A stretch of DNA of 64,000 nt, taken from NCBI RefSeq assembly GCF_001522545.3, contig NC_031770.1, positions 12,782,620-12,846,619 on the forward strand. Reading direction: 5' to 3'. The notes under the pieces were generated by a model. That model was not told the origin of the DNA, did no database searches, and saw nothing but the letters and a program-made list of their open reading frames with translations. The DNA is from Parus major. Its lineage: Eukaryota; Chordata; Aves; Passeriformes; Paridae. Shown here piece by piece: positions 39,873-53,118 of the stretch (position 1 is its first letter; every line of letters begins with the position of its first letter). The position numbers and the translations under genes were made by a program.

Positions 39873-40670
39873 CATTAAAAAGTAAACTTTATATATAAGA
39901 ATTAATTCTAGAAGATGGAAATATCTTCTTTTTTCATTACAAGAATATTTTGTTGTCAGTTATCAAAAAGAATAATAAACCCATCTTTGTGGTTTAGAGT
40001 CACAGGGCACCACATCATGCAGCACACTGAGCTTGCATTTCAGAGAATTTTACCAATACTGCTGGCTCTTGTGTGGTCAGGCAGACCAGTGGATTGTGCA
40101 TTCACAATTTTGCCCAGGGCAGAAAACAATCTTGATGCAAAAAGAAAGAAATACATGTGAGAAAGCTGGCAAAGATGCAATACACAGCTTTTTCTTTTCA
40201 TTTTTTTCTCCTGCCATTGACCTCTTCTCTTTGAGAACTACAGCCCTGAGAATGTTTGCCACAAATCCTACTGATCATGTTTTCCTCCCCAGCAGTAGAT
40301 TCTCATAACTTAATTTCTTCTGCTCTGGCTACAGCTAGGTATCATTTTTTTCCTATAAAACACTGCTTATTTTATTTCTAGTTATTTAAACTGGGATGTG
40401 CAGTGTGGAGTTTTGACCACTGATCTTCTTCTCTCACCTTCTTTTCCACGTACAGAGGTAATTTTTCAGTTCATTCAGTTGATGTTTTTTTGGACATAGT
40501 CAAAGGTTCAGTATTTGCTTTTTTCTAAGCTTGGTGCAAGGTAAATGATGAAGGCAAAGTTAGGTTTTCTTCCAAAGGACCAAGACTTAAAACAAAATCT
40601 TTATTTTCACAAATTATCTTGATGACTTTATAAGAGCTTGGGAGAAAACTGCACAATCAGATCTAGAGGG

Positions 40671-40745
40671 TTTTTTTGGTGGTGGGGGTGTTTCTGTTGG
40701 TTGTTTGTGGTTTTTATTGTTGTTTTTTTGTTGTTGTTGTTGTTC
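40671..40745. repeat. T/G-rich low-complexity tract with (TTG)n end
   Basis: A strand-asymmetric stretch made almost only of T and G ends in about six TTG units (40728-40745). On the minus strand it is an A/C-rich tract. Confidence 0.85.
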
Positions 40746-42805
40746 TGGAGATACTTCACTTGTGAGGATCTGAATATGCTGTTAATTTACAAAGGGTTTT
40801 ATTTTTAATATTATGCTTTTTGCCATGCTCACTGAGTTAAGAAACCCTTTGTAGCAGCTCTGCATTCTAATTTATGATTTAGATAGACTCTATTTATTGC
40901 TCAGTTTACTTCATTCTAGGTCAACAGCTTTAATTAGAGTATTTTTAGCAGATTATGAAATACAAGTGCACACAGACATGAAAATACATTAAACAGTCCA
41001 ATCCCAGCACTTAGTGCTACACCTCTTTTTTTCCTCAATAAGCAGAAACAGTTGCTTTTTCGTAGACATCACTAAGCATTTGTCATCTTTTCTTTCACTC
41101 AGCATTTCTCCCTGTCATAGTTTTGGTTTTATTCTACTTTTATTTTCCCTGTAAAGGCGTATCTCTTACTAGTAAAACTTAATGAAAAGTAGTTTTCAAT
41201 CATGTTTCTGCTCAAAAATTTGTAATTATAATAGAAAGCTAAACTGAACAAAAGGCCTCTTCAAAAATATTCTATTCTTTCAATGTTTACATGGACTAGA
41301 GCTGAATTAAGGTGTTTCTATTACTAAGTCAAATGTTAGGGTGGGATGTGGGAATTACAATTTTGGCATGTAAAAATAGAACAGTTGGCTTTGATTTACT
41401 AACACGTGATGGAGATTTTTTTTTGTTACTTGACTTTGCCACTTGAGACATGTTTAGAAGGTCATATGCATAGGCTGAGGAAAAAAAAATATCATTTCAG
41501 TTTGGAAATAGGGACTGTGGTCCTTGAATAGACCCTGGGCTGGAGAAGGAAAATTTTTTATATTAATTCATCCATGATTATTTTTCAAGTGGAGGCCATT
41601 GTCTGCTAGTCCAAGGCTCTGATAAATCCTCAGTTCCTATGCTGATAGTGTTGCAGGCAAGGCTTTCTTAAACAAAATTCAGGCTGTCAGGACACTGCAA
41701 TTTTTGCAAGGAATCAGGAGATACTGTCCACAGCTCAGGTTTTTCTGGTACTCAGATCTTGTTGCACCCACGCTCTGCCATCCATAGATCCCATCAAGCC
41801 ATGTGGCAAAGCAGGACTGCAATTCCCATCCTGATGATCTGGGAGATGCTGTACAGGTAATGTTTTGTACCAGGCTGGAATCATTTTGACAGGGCTTAGG
41901 AGAAGGTTAAGTGGAGGACAAATTACCACTGGTCTCCAGCAGCAGTTAACACTGATCTTTATAACATCTTTATAGCAAAATAATATACATTCTGGCACTG
42001 CACTTTATAGATTCTGCATGGCAAGTGATAAAAGTTATGAATTACTTCTATCAGGCTTCATTTTTCCCTTCCTTTTAGCTAATATTACAAAGCCTGATGT
42101 AATTACCCATTTGGCAGCTCTCCTTGTCAGTCATCTGCTGATTCATAAGCCAGTCAAACAATATATTACACACCAGATCATCTGTGAGGACTTTGCTGGC
42201 ACAGGGCTGGCATTGGATTCAGTTTTCAAGGGTATTTCAGCAGAATCAGAACTATCCACAGAGTTTCTGTGCCAGTCCTGTGTCCTTGCTGTACTCAGAG
42301 CTGTGGGATTCTAGGATGCACCTCTCTTGTTGCCCAAAATGACTTGTAAGCCTTTCCTTTCCTGTGCTTCTTCTGGCAGATGTTTGGCATCTCAGGAAAT
42401 ATGTCAGGTGTCGATTCTGCACCTGTTTTGGGAGATATCTACAGGCAATGTGGAAACCTACTGGTTCAGCTTGAAGGCATTTAGTTGCCTTTGTTTCCTG
42501 TGATTTGGTGGCCATTACATATTTGGGGCCCTGCAAATACCAGCAGAAATGTGTAAATTACAACATCAGGGCCAGGGAGAATTTTTTCTCATATTTTTAG
42601 CACTAAGATAAAGCTAGAAAACTTTGCTGAGCACCAATTATTGGCAGCCTGAAGTTCCCTCCTCAGCATCTTTGTCTCCTTGGTTCACTTCCCTGCTGCA
42701 GCTCCTCTCTTGGTGCAGCTCTGAGTCTCTGCCACTGATCATTCTCACTGTATTTTGTCCTTCCAGGTAATTAAACAATGTCCAGATAAACAAGGGACAC
42801 TGCTG

Positions 42806-42823
42806 AGGCCTAGATCTAGGCCT
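42806..42823. repeat. Perfect 18-bp palindrome AGGCCTAGATCTAGGCCT
   Basis: The 18 bases equal their own reverse complement and have no spacer. The outer six bases on each side are AGGCCT and the centre is AGATCT. The symmetry ends at the next base pair. Its high G+C content compared with the A+T-rich surroundings makes it stand out. It could bind a symmetric dimeric protein or be chance. No flanking repeat or gene is seen. Confidence 0.9.
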
Positions 42824-43134
42824 AAAAAATGTAATTGTTTTCACAGATTGTTATGAGAATTGTTCCCTTTTGCCTTTTTACAGATCTAACTTCAAGGTAT
42901 GTGGAAAATATTAACTAATGAGTATTTTTTTGCATTTGTGGGAGTGTAAATTTACAAATGATATTTTAAATGATAACTTATTTGCTCACCATTTTACTAA
43001 GTGGGTAGGAATTGAGAGGTGTTAAACAGTTACTCATCTTGGATTTATGTTTAAATATATGACCTCTTTTTGCAAAATTGTTTTGCAGGATTTTTCATGG
43101 TTATTTGCCTGTAAATAAAATAATAAAAAATCTC

Positions 43135-43148
43135 ATATATATATATAT
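43135..43148. repeat. Short (AT)n repeat
   Basis: This is an uninterrupted AT run of seven units in an A+T-rich setting. Confidence 0.85.
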
Positions 43149-43475
43149 GCACACAGAGATGTAGGAATAAAAAACTAGAATGACTTTGACTGGGGGAAAG
43201 AGAAATACTTGTCCAGAAGTTACACACATCTTATTCTGAAATCAGTAATATTCTAAGTATATAATTTTCCAATGTTTTATAAATTATTAGCTCAAATTTC
43301 CCTAGAAGTCATGGAAACTGAAGAAAAAAGTGCTAGAACATCACAGAGAAAGGTGTTCTCCCACTAATTCTGGACAGAATGCAGACAGAAAATGTTCAAA
43401 ATCTTGGTAACATAATTTATTAATTTTCCTTTTTTGTAATCAAAACTGTGAAAACAAAATGGCCAACTTTCAAAT

Positions 43476-43502
43476 TTATTATTATTATTATTATTATTAT
43501 TA
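43476..43502. repeat. Microsatellite (TTA)n
   Basis: About nine uninterrupted TTA/ATT units form a plain trinucleotide repeat. It is likely to vary in length among individuals. Confidence 0.95.
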
Positions 43503-45511
43503 GCCAAAGAGCATCTGAAACCTGAAGGTCATACCCCTGTAGAAAAAGGACAGTCCTCAGACACATTGTGCAAACCACATGACAGAGGTAATTTTAGCAT
43601 GAATATTAAAATAGTCAGTATTACTTCTGAACTGTAGAATCAGGTGTTAATTCTGCACTGTATCTGAAAAGAAAACATCTCTTGAAAACCAAGACCATTT
43701 CTTAAGAGGAAAGTGAAGCTTCCTGTACAAGACTGTTCATCTCTTTATGACACTGTTTAGCAGCAGTGGATGTAATGGCATTAATTTAGATTAACATTAC
43801 CAAAGTTAGCACTCCATTGATAAGAATGCAAAAATTCAGGTTCATGTTGAGTCCTCCAGATATGACAGGACTAAGGGGTTGTAAATATAAAGGTTGCAGA
43901 ATGATGAAGGGCTGGATGGACTGAGTTAAAATCTCAGCAGTTGTGCTTTTCTGCCACATGCCCATCAGCCAATTTTTTACAGGACATTTGGGCTGTATCA
44001 CACTGCTTTTTTAATGCTGGAGGAGTAACTGATGGGATTAAGATTTTCTTCCAACTGGAAAATTCTCCATTAGTTCAGCAGGTCATAATTAAGCCAAAAT
44101 GGCATTCCTATTCTCTCTCCAGGAAGAAACTGATACCCTGACTCCTGTGTTCACCTCTTGCTCAAGAGAACAGCGACTATAAGCTGCTTCACACCAGCCC
44201 CTTATGGCTCTGGGCATTGAATTCTGGTCTCTGTGGTGCTGGAGTTTTCTGCTTCCTATGGTCTGAAACTTAGATAAATTCAGTTTATTAATCATTGGAA
44301 GAATTTGGTGCTGTGAAGTTGTGCAAAACAGCAGCAATAAAAATTGAACATGTGCTTGTATTGCAGTGTTATAACTGAGACAGTGAATCAAACTCTTATG
44401 TACATGAACACGAACAGAGCAGTCAGTATGATCCTCTCTCTGAATGTGAAATGAGTAAGAAACATGTGTCAAAGTTTTCCTCTCATTGATGTCAAAGAAA
44501 ACGGGAAGTATCATTGAAGTTCTGAAGACATAGTTCCTTTCATTACAGGCCTGAACACTGTAATCTACAATTTATTTCCCCACATAAAGCTTAAGAAGTG
44601 TTGAAATGTGTCTCAAAGCAGATGATCATGATCCAAACATCAGAAATCCAGATTAGAAATGAATAGTGTGTGTCTAGAAATGAGGGTTGCTAACATCTAG
44701 AGCACCTTAGCTCATGATTACTTCTTAGATGACCAGTTACTTCCAATATTTCTAAGTTTTTGGGGTGTTTTTCACATGTAAATATGTGCCTTTGTCTTTT
44801 ATGCCTGTTGTAAAGCATTGATGAACTCCAGCCAGAAGAGTGGTGGCACTTCATAATCATGAAGCTAAGCTTGCTGCTTTTTAGTTGCTTTTTCTCTTGT
44901 TCTCTGACAAACCAAGATTTTTTTATTGAGATCTGTTCTTGTGAATCCTATTTCAGGATTAAATTTGTTATGCTGTATTTGGATATTCCTGGAAAGTACT
45001 TCATGATACATTTTTGAATCTACTGTCAAATTGCAAACACATTATTTTTGTGCATTCTGCAGCATTAGACACCAAGTGTGGCGAAGCCATTTCTAACAGA
45101 CTTGAATTCAAGAGGCATCTGCTTTTTACTCTTTTGGCATGAATGTTGTTTTTAGATACAAAGGAAAAATAACAAAAAAAACCAAAATAAGGAGCTGGTG
45201 GCAAATTCCAAAGAAAGTTTAAGTAATGGGTTCTGATTAAGTCTTGGGAGTTTTGCTTCACATTTATATTTGATGTCATCCACTCATTAACTGTTATATT
45301 AGCAATAGTTCCAGCATGGCTGGAAGGAAGGTGAGCTATCTTCTTTGCCATTATCATTGACTTCCATGCACAAGCAGGAGTGTCAGTGGAACACAATCTG
45401 TTTGTGCAAGCTTCCTTATTAATTTCTCATTCTTAGGAGAGTATTATTAACTATATTTCTAGTGCACATGGCCAGCTGATATTCCTCACAAGAAATTCAC
45501 TTTCCATACAT

Positions 45512-45585
45512 AGGACCCAAACCAATGGTCATGGGCATCAATAGGAGATATTGTGTTTATTTCAATGGACTTTGGATTAGGTCCT
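45512..45585. mobile_element. Short palindromic MITE-like fossil
   Basis: The left end 'aggacccaaaccaatggtca' and the right end 'caatggactttggattaggt' plus 'cct' are imperfect inverted repeats of about 23 bases. They share AGGACC and CCAATGG/CCATTG-type words. Palindromic units built around 'ttcaatgg' and 'ctttggat', ending in 'aggtcc' or 'aggccc', are, as I recall, common in old amniote interspersed repeats. There is no coding content. The call rests on the inverted symmetry and remembered motif similarity, so it is tentative. Confidence 0.4.
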
Positions 45586-46553
45586 GATTGCCCTAAAACT
45601 GTATTGTCTCTGTTTTCATTTCATTTAATCTCTATAACAAAAGGAAAAAGAGAACATTTTCAATACTGCCATTCTTATTAAAAGACATGCTTTCCACACT
45701 TCATCCTGCTTTCCACAGCTTCTGCTGTAATATTCCATTGTGTTTTCTTCTTACTCTCTGGAGTTCTGTGGGTGTGAATAGAAAGGAATCTGGTGCTCAT
45801 GATTTGCTTGGTGATAGTTGAGCTCTTGTAGGTGAAGTGGAGCAGGGGTGCCAGCCATTGTGGCACTAGGGTCCAGCTTCTGACAATTTTGTCCAGCAAT
45901 GTCAGCTTTGAAAGTAAATACACATTTATAAGCCTCAGGAGGGAATTTCCTGAGCACAATTATTTCACAGTTTATACTAACTTTCTATTTTTCCTGTAGA
46001 GTGCTTCCCTTTCTTGATCTGTTTGTGTGTTCTGTGTTTCACCACCAAGACAAACACTTAAAATCAGATTTGTAACAGTCTCCAGAACACTGTCTAGATT
46101 CTCCCTAGAATAAATTTGCATGTTGTCTTCCGGGCAATTTTTTTTTGTTCTGCTCTCTGTAAAAATATTTGAACAGGTGCTTCTTTCTTTTTCTACTGCA
46201 TCTCTTCAAGGCAGTTACTCTTTGTTTCTCCTGTCCCTGATTTGCATTTCCTTTTGGAGATTTACCAAACAAATGCAGTACAATCTAACATCAATAGTTC
46301 CCTAGTTCTCCTTCATTTCAGTCATTTTTCCATTAGAAGGACATGATGGTTGGTTTCCTAGCTCATCTCATTTCACATCATTAATTAAATAACCTAGTAT
46401 ATATGCCTATTTTTTTTTTAATGAAATATTAGAAAGTTTAAATATTTCTGTCTGCCTTGTATGTCTAAGATGCTCCAGAGATGGGCAATATTTTTGCTGA
46501 TTCAACACATAGGATGATTTTTTTATGACCCAATTTTTTTCCCTTTCAATTAG

Positions 46554-46682
46554 GACTTTGCTGGTGAGTTCAGACAGCGAGGTGTTTTTTCAGAAAGCAC
46601 ATGAGGAGGAGAGAGCAGCACTTCACTGAACGAGCTGTACAGCCCTTGGTGCTGCAGCTCAGACCTGGAGAAGCCTTTACAG
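46554..46682 (+). other. Exon-like block with strong splice sites, no through-going frame
   Basis: A pyrimidine-rich acceptor ('tttttttccctttcaattag', ending at 46553) precedes 129 bases of G+C-richer sequence. The block ends in CAG directly followed by the donor-like GTGGGT (46683-46688). All three plus-strand frames contain a stop inside the block. The longest frame from the left edge starts at 46555 and gives 24 residues (TLLVSSDSEV..., rich in Glu and Ala) before TGA. The block cannot be an internal coding exon. It could be an exon of a long non-coding RNA, an untranslated or terminal exon, or chance. Several CpGs and a local rise in G+C set it apart from its surroundings. Confidence 0.3.
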
Positions 46683-49600
46683 GTGGGTGGGCGGCTCCCA
46701 GGGCTGTCCCCTGCAGAACTGCTGGATGCACCGATGAGTACATTCAAATTTTAAAGGTGTCAAGGGGAGGACTAAGGCATGGAAATTATTCCATAAATCA
46801 ACTCCAGGAATCCAGTTACAGGCCACAGAGTTACTGACTTAGCAGTTTTACCTAAACCATTGATTCTTGAGAGCTTTAAGGATAATTTGCTTAAATCAAG
46901 GTTACCTTAATTATGGAAACTTGATTAATTGCTGCAGTATTTCAGCTTTCTTGAAACATATTAATCCTAATAGAGGCACCTAAGTACCAAAGCCTTGACA
47001 AATACCTAGTGTTGTGTATACAGCACATAATTTATGATATCGATGTTGTAGGTGTTACATTCAAAGACACATTGTTTCCACCAAGTGTTACTGCACCATT
47101 TTATATGGTTGTTTGTGACTGGCCTAGAAATGTATATAACATATGAAATATAATGCAGTCAGATACTCAGGAATACATTGTGCACTGCTTGCAGAAGTGA
47201 AGCACAAAATAAGCAAGAAAGAACTAAAGTTGACTTTGATTGGAATGTAGGCGAGTAGTGTAGATCTGCACTCCATGTAGTTTAAACAAAGTGGAAAAGC
47301 AATTTATAACTAAATACAGTACTGTGTGTACTTATCTGAAATTGCAAAATAGAGCTGCTGGGTTCTGAAGTTCAGATGAAATTGTACAGTGTTCTTTGTC
47401 TCCTACTCATTTCACTTAATCTCTTCTCCCAAGGGACCAGGTGGCTCAGGTCCTTAACAATGAGATCTGACACTTTTCCAGTTTTTGGTGGTTTTTTTTT
47501 TCTTTTTGGTGACACACTGAAAGCATTTTAAAACTGTGCTTTAATTCTGGATTGCCACTCAAAAGAAGAAACTGTTAAGCAAGGTAAATGCTTTATAAAT
47601 ATTCAGTATTAATATTTTTCTCCTCTGTCTTAAATTTGCTACCAGTGGGAAAACTGGCAGGTTAATATTCTCCCTGAAAGTCTGTCACACTGCTCCTGTC
47701 ATACATGACATCACATTTCAGTGAGATGGTTGCCTTCAGCATTAGATTCAGAAATGTCTGTTCTAGCTGCCAGCTTGAGCAAACAAATGAAATAGTTTTC
47801 TATTGACAAGTCTTTCTTAGCTTGTTAACTTTTTGACTGTTTGGCTGAACGTAATGGGCATCAGTTTGCATAGCTGCTCACCATTTTACCGGTTTGGAAG
47901 ACAGAAATATTTGGGTTTTCAGCAGGAGCTGGGCAGCCAAAAGCAAACCTTCACAAAGGTAGGTGCATGAGTGATAATAAATACATACACCCACTTAGAG
48001 CAAATAGCTTTATAGGGTAAATTTACAAAAGTGCACAGGTTTTACAGAAAAGCAGGAGGCTAATGGACTTCAGATGCTGAGGCACATTTATCAGTCTCAC
48101 TAAGCACCCACTTGAATCTCATAGCATCTAAACACCATTTAAGATATAGCCCTGAGCAATACTGTGCTCCTTTGATCCCCAGAATAAGTAGAGAGAGCCT
48201 GAAGGCAGTTCTATATCACTCAGATTATTAGAGGTCCGAGTGATTTGTAACCAGTCATGGCTCTGTTCCTCCTTTACACACACTCCAGAGCTTGGGTGGC
48301 TGCTGGAGAGGAGGCTGCCTTTGTGCTCTGGAGAGCCTCATTGCAGAGTGCCAGCTTAAGGGTCCTCAGGGTTGCTTGAAGCTGCTCCTCCTACAATAGA
48401 GATGAAATTCAAGGCAAAATTCCGCTCACAGATGCTTAACACTCAGAAACTAACAGGAAGAGGCATGACGTGTGGTTATATAATCTTTATATGCCTAAAA
48501 CCACACTGTTTTTACAAAGAATTATGTTTTTATGAAGATGTAGGCTCAGACTTAGTATTGCAAGTATCTAAACTTCATGCTATAAAAATATCATGCAGTT
48601 ACCATGTTTGCAGATTGCATGGAAGAAAAGCTGTCTCTCTCTTTTTAGTTTATTATGTGACTCAAGAAACAGGTTCACCAGTAAAGCTAAACTGCAATTA
48701 AGACTACGAAGGGTTTCCATCTAGTTGGGCATTTTTAGAAAATAATTTGGATTAGGGAAACCTGTCCTGAAGTCAATGATGCATCATCTGAGACGTAAGA
48801 AATGACAAGTGAATGGAAAGCAGAGATTGTCAGGCCTTGTTTGGAGCCTACTTTTCTTCCCTCCTCAGGTCCGTATTTTTGTGATCCTGAGAGTCAGATG
48901 GAGACCCCTGGAGAAAAGGGCATCTGTCTGCTCCTTGCTAAGAACAAGGTTCCAGGCAGTCTCCTAACATGGTTCTGGGATCAGGTTCTGCTTGGATTTT
49001 ATTTGGCATGTAAGTGCTCTGCTAAGAAATCTGCAGTGTCTACATTTATTTTAAACACATATAAAGATTTTTACTTTAGTATAGGTACAATAATGTTCAC
49101 ATGGAGTGTGCAGAAATGCAACCTAAGTGCTTTTAAGGTAGTACAGAATTTAATAAAATATAGAAAGTAGTTATGTAAAGAAAAAGATTATTTCAAATTT
49201 AATTTAGATATTTTAAATAATATTTTTAATTAAATTTTAGAGACTTAGTCTTTGACTAAAATAAATAATGCTTAATCTTCTTGAATATTGAGTCTTAGGT
49301 GTTGGATATATGATTCATGGTACCACACAGAAGTTAAATCTGTGCCATATTCTTTTTATAGATATCCCAACTATTGCAAAATCACATATAATTACCTGAA
49401 AGATGGAGTACATTGCAAATTTTGGATTCCTTATATTTAATCAGAAATTACATTGTACAGGGCAAACAACAGAACATTTCAGTTCTCCAAAGATGATAAG
49501 GTGTGCTCTTTCACTGTAAACAAATATGTGGGTGTGAATGACAGGCTCCTACCATCAGGAGTCTTCAAAAAGTCTGTATATTATAGTGTGTGGGAGGTAT

Positions 49601-52600
49601 TTTTTGTGATGATAGTAGCTCTTGCTACATAAATACCTGTGAACATTTCAAGACAAAGAAAAATAATAATTCCTTCTGTGTGCTTTGGGATAATGTTGCA
49701 AGTGCTGTTAGCCCAAAATGTTAGACATCTTCCATGTGAGGAACGCTTTCTCCAAATAGACATTTCAGCAGTTACTGTCCCCTGCACATCTTAGCTGGGA
49801 CCTCTTCTTTCCCTTGAGATATCTGGTTTTCTCCTTCATTTAGGATTTCACATTATGCTTATCACTGCAGGCTCCTCCTTCTGAGTCCCTTTGACTGCCC
49901 CCAGGCTGTCTGCCACCTGTGGCTGCATCTCTTGAAGAGCCAACCCTTCAGTTCAGGGGGTTGTGTTCGTAAGAGAAACGTTCCCCATATCCAGACCAAT
50001 GTATGTGGGGTTGAAATCTGTCTTTGCTCAATGCCTGTGGGCTGCAGAGTTCTTGTGTCCATCAGGCAGAATGGTGGAGTGTGAATTTCCAGCACAGAAC
50101 CTGTCCCTAACTTCCCCTGGCATGAATATTCATCCTACTAAAAGCAAGATAGCTTGTCCCCTTTTCTGTCACTGCTCCCTAGCACAGCAGCAGTCTCATT
50201 CTCACTGTGGAGCGTTGTGCAGACCCTTCCCTGCTCAGGCAAACCTGAAAATACGATTTTCAGCAAAAATGCTGAAGACAATTGAGTGCTGGGGGCTCCA
50301 GGACATACGTGCTCACAAGCCAAGGGGAGGGAACAGCTTGGGAGTCCTGCACAGCAATCCTTTCCAACAGAGATATTTTATTTATGAACAATAGTAGTCA
50401 TGCACAGCAGTTTAAGCATTTGCTGATCTGCTTGGTTTAAATGCCAGGACATTTGAACAACTTGCCATGCCACTCATTCCCCAGTGATCCATAAAGTTAT
50501 AGAAGGAAACTCCAAACAAAAAAATATGCTCAGGACTTTAGGTTTCCCAGAGCTCAGTGCAAGTCTGAGCCATTCAGAAGCTGAAAATGTCCACAGGAAG
50601 GGCACATCATTTAAATGAACAATCAGTATAAAACATACATGATGATATTTCTTAAAATATTGTCACCAAGATCATACATCTGAACTGCTGGCATAGTTAT
50701 ATCTAGATTTCTAATCAATAGTATACACAACAAGACACCTGAAATATTAGAATATAGATTAATTAAGATCCATTTTCTCCCTTCCAGACCTCAGATATTA
50801 GAAAGCTTTGACACTGGTAGTCTTTTAAGATCCAGAACATTGAAAATGGGAATTTGATTTCATAATATCAGCATGCAATCTAAGTTTAGGTGATAGAAGG
50901 AGTCTACCATGACAGTGTGAGATTTAAATCTGTACTGAATAAAACAAGGGTCTTTCAGGAAGCTTAATTTTGAAATGACAACTTAATTAAAACCACTTTA
51001 ATCTTATCCTATAAACAAGAATTTTGAACTTGCCTTCAAAGTAAGAACTGTGGATCATCCTATGGAACAAAACTTTAATGCTTTCCTGTAAAAAACCCAT
51101 TTTGAAACCATTGTATCCAAATCCATTTGAACATTTAGGGAAGGGGAGGATTTCCCTGTATGACTGGCATCATGTCAATTAAAGAAGTCATCATTTCCAG
51201 CCCACCCTGTACTCTCTACACAACGTTTTTACTGTACTAAAATGTGAACATTTTTCTCATATATTATCTAGGACCAAAAAAAAGATGACATTTAGCACTC
51301 AGAGTGTGGATAGCCTAAACCTATCAAGGTAAAACGAGTCTGTTCATGTTGATTTTTCTTAGTGCTGTAGCACTAGCAAATAATCTATTTGCCTACTCTA
51401 CTACAAGCTAACAGATTCATCAGGTTTGAAAAATGTTTCTGCACCTGATGAACTGGGTTTACACTGGGCTATCACTAATCAGTGCTCCAGTGCCTTATTT
51501 ATAAGTGTTTTTCTGTAAACCAAGCAGTTTTCTGAGCAGTCCAGAAGAGGGAAGAGGGGCAGATGATGACAGAATTTCCCAGTACAGTAACATGATGAGA
51601 AATGTTATTCATCACATGTCAGAATTAAGGCTGGTAGATCAAGCCTTGCTTTTCAACTAAATTCAGGGCCACCCTAAAATCAGCCTGTGAATTTGCTTTA
51701 TTCAGTGTTAATGAATAATATTCTCGCTACATCCAGAATCTAAAAGCGTGTGTCTGTTGGGATTGCAGCCACCAAATTCTGGTTCCCCATAAGTGAGAAC
51801 TTTCAAATAATTTTTTATGTACAATATAAAATTGTCACCTTCAGGAAAGGCCTCTGTCACTATTCCCATTGACTCTTTTCCATTTCTGTTTTTTTAATAC
51901 CATCAGATCCCAGGGAACTTGCACTTTAAAAAGTATCATGTAAAAAAGAAAAGTAATACACTGATTCCCTGAGTTGCTGCTGCTACACTGCCAGATAAAA
52001 AATACAGCACAGTAAGATGAAAATGATAATTTCAACAATTTTATAAAAAAATAAAAAAAACCCACAACATAACAACTCTGACTCCCTTGCCTTGAATGGA
52101 ATCTCATCAATTTATCAATTTTCCCTCAGAAAGGGAAAGGACTCCACTTTTCAAACCAGGTGCTGCCACTCACTCTTAGTCAGCACCTTCCCAAAGTCAT
52201 CTTATTCTTAACCTGGATTTCTAAAGGATCTGGGCACTTCATCTGCTGAATTCTGGTTGTCAGTCATTTGTCCATAGACTTGTGAGAAGTTTTAATGATA
52301 GTTCAGTTTTTCTGGATGTATTGTGAAGCTGTGCTTCAGTGCTAATGTGATACTTGCTCTTAAGTGCTGTCTTGGTGATGGGAGCTGATGCCTCTCAGAA
52401 GGCATCATGGGTTATTCTGCCTTTAGAAATCCTTATGGCAAAACAGTGAAAACTAGATCAAATATCTAGTCTAATATCTGAAATAAAAGATAATATTTTG
52501 GTTATTTTACCACTAAATTTTGTCAGATTAACAGCTATTCTGGGAAAAAAGTACCCAGTTTTCTGTCTGACAACATCAACAGATAAAAATCAGTGCTTCC

Positions 52601-53047
52601 CCTTAAATTATGTCAAGTGGTTCATAGCCTTCATTCTTACAATCTGAAAAACTAGGTCAGTTTATATTTTCATTGAGCTTTCAGACAATTTTTGCCATTT
52701 GTAATGTCCTAATTTTCCTTCCTGAATAAAGTCCAGGGGAAAATCCTCAGAGAATGACTGTTCCAGCTCACCAAACTCCATAAGGGTCACACTAAATTGT
52801 CGTAGAAGGCTCTTCATGGCATTTGGGAGACTTCCATCCTTGGTCTAGAAGGGTCAATCCCATTTTCCCAACTGTGCTAATATTTCCTCATCCCTTTATT
52901 GCCATAGAGCACATAAACCCTGTAGTTAAAATTTGGGATATTCTTAAATCAGTGTAGGAAAAGGTCCCCTTGGTGTGAATTTATATTTATTTACATGTTT
53001 GCATTGCATATGTGGTAATTTCATAAGCATTTTGATTTGGGCTGTCA

Positions 53048-53085
53048 TTTTTTTTTTTTTTCTAAGACAAATTTGAATGAGTTTG

Positions 53086-53118
<33 letters not shown>
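53048..53118. repeat. Two poly(T) tracts (14 and 29 bases)
   Basis: T runs at 53048-53061 and 53090-53118 are separated by 28 bases. The second ends in 'cccccag'. They could be the antisense of decayed poly(A) sequence, but no retroposon body is recognisable. Long T runs of this kind are also prone to sequencing error. Confidence 0.9.

Larger units (their letters stand above)
39132..45511. other. Unassigned non-coding stretch
   Basis: No gene is recognised. Simple repeats lie at 39843-39872 (GT/TA-rich), 40671-40745 (T/G-rich ending in TTG units), 43135-43148 (AT) and 43476-43502 (TTA). A perfect 18-bp palindrome lies at 42806-42823. The open frames on the minus strand at 44089-44514 (141 codons) and 45001-45396 (131 codons) are the largest here but show no domain, signal sequence or splice context that would support them. 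Confidence 0.55.

Noticed and set aside
44089..44514. 141-codon minus-strand open frame
   Set aside because: No domain, no signal sequence and no supporting splice sites. Consistent with chance.
49963..50394. 143-codon plus-strand open frame in a G+C-richer patch
   Set aside because: The higher G+C content lowers stop frequency. No known motif is seen and an overlapping minus-strand frame is equally featureless.
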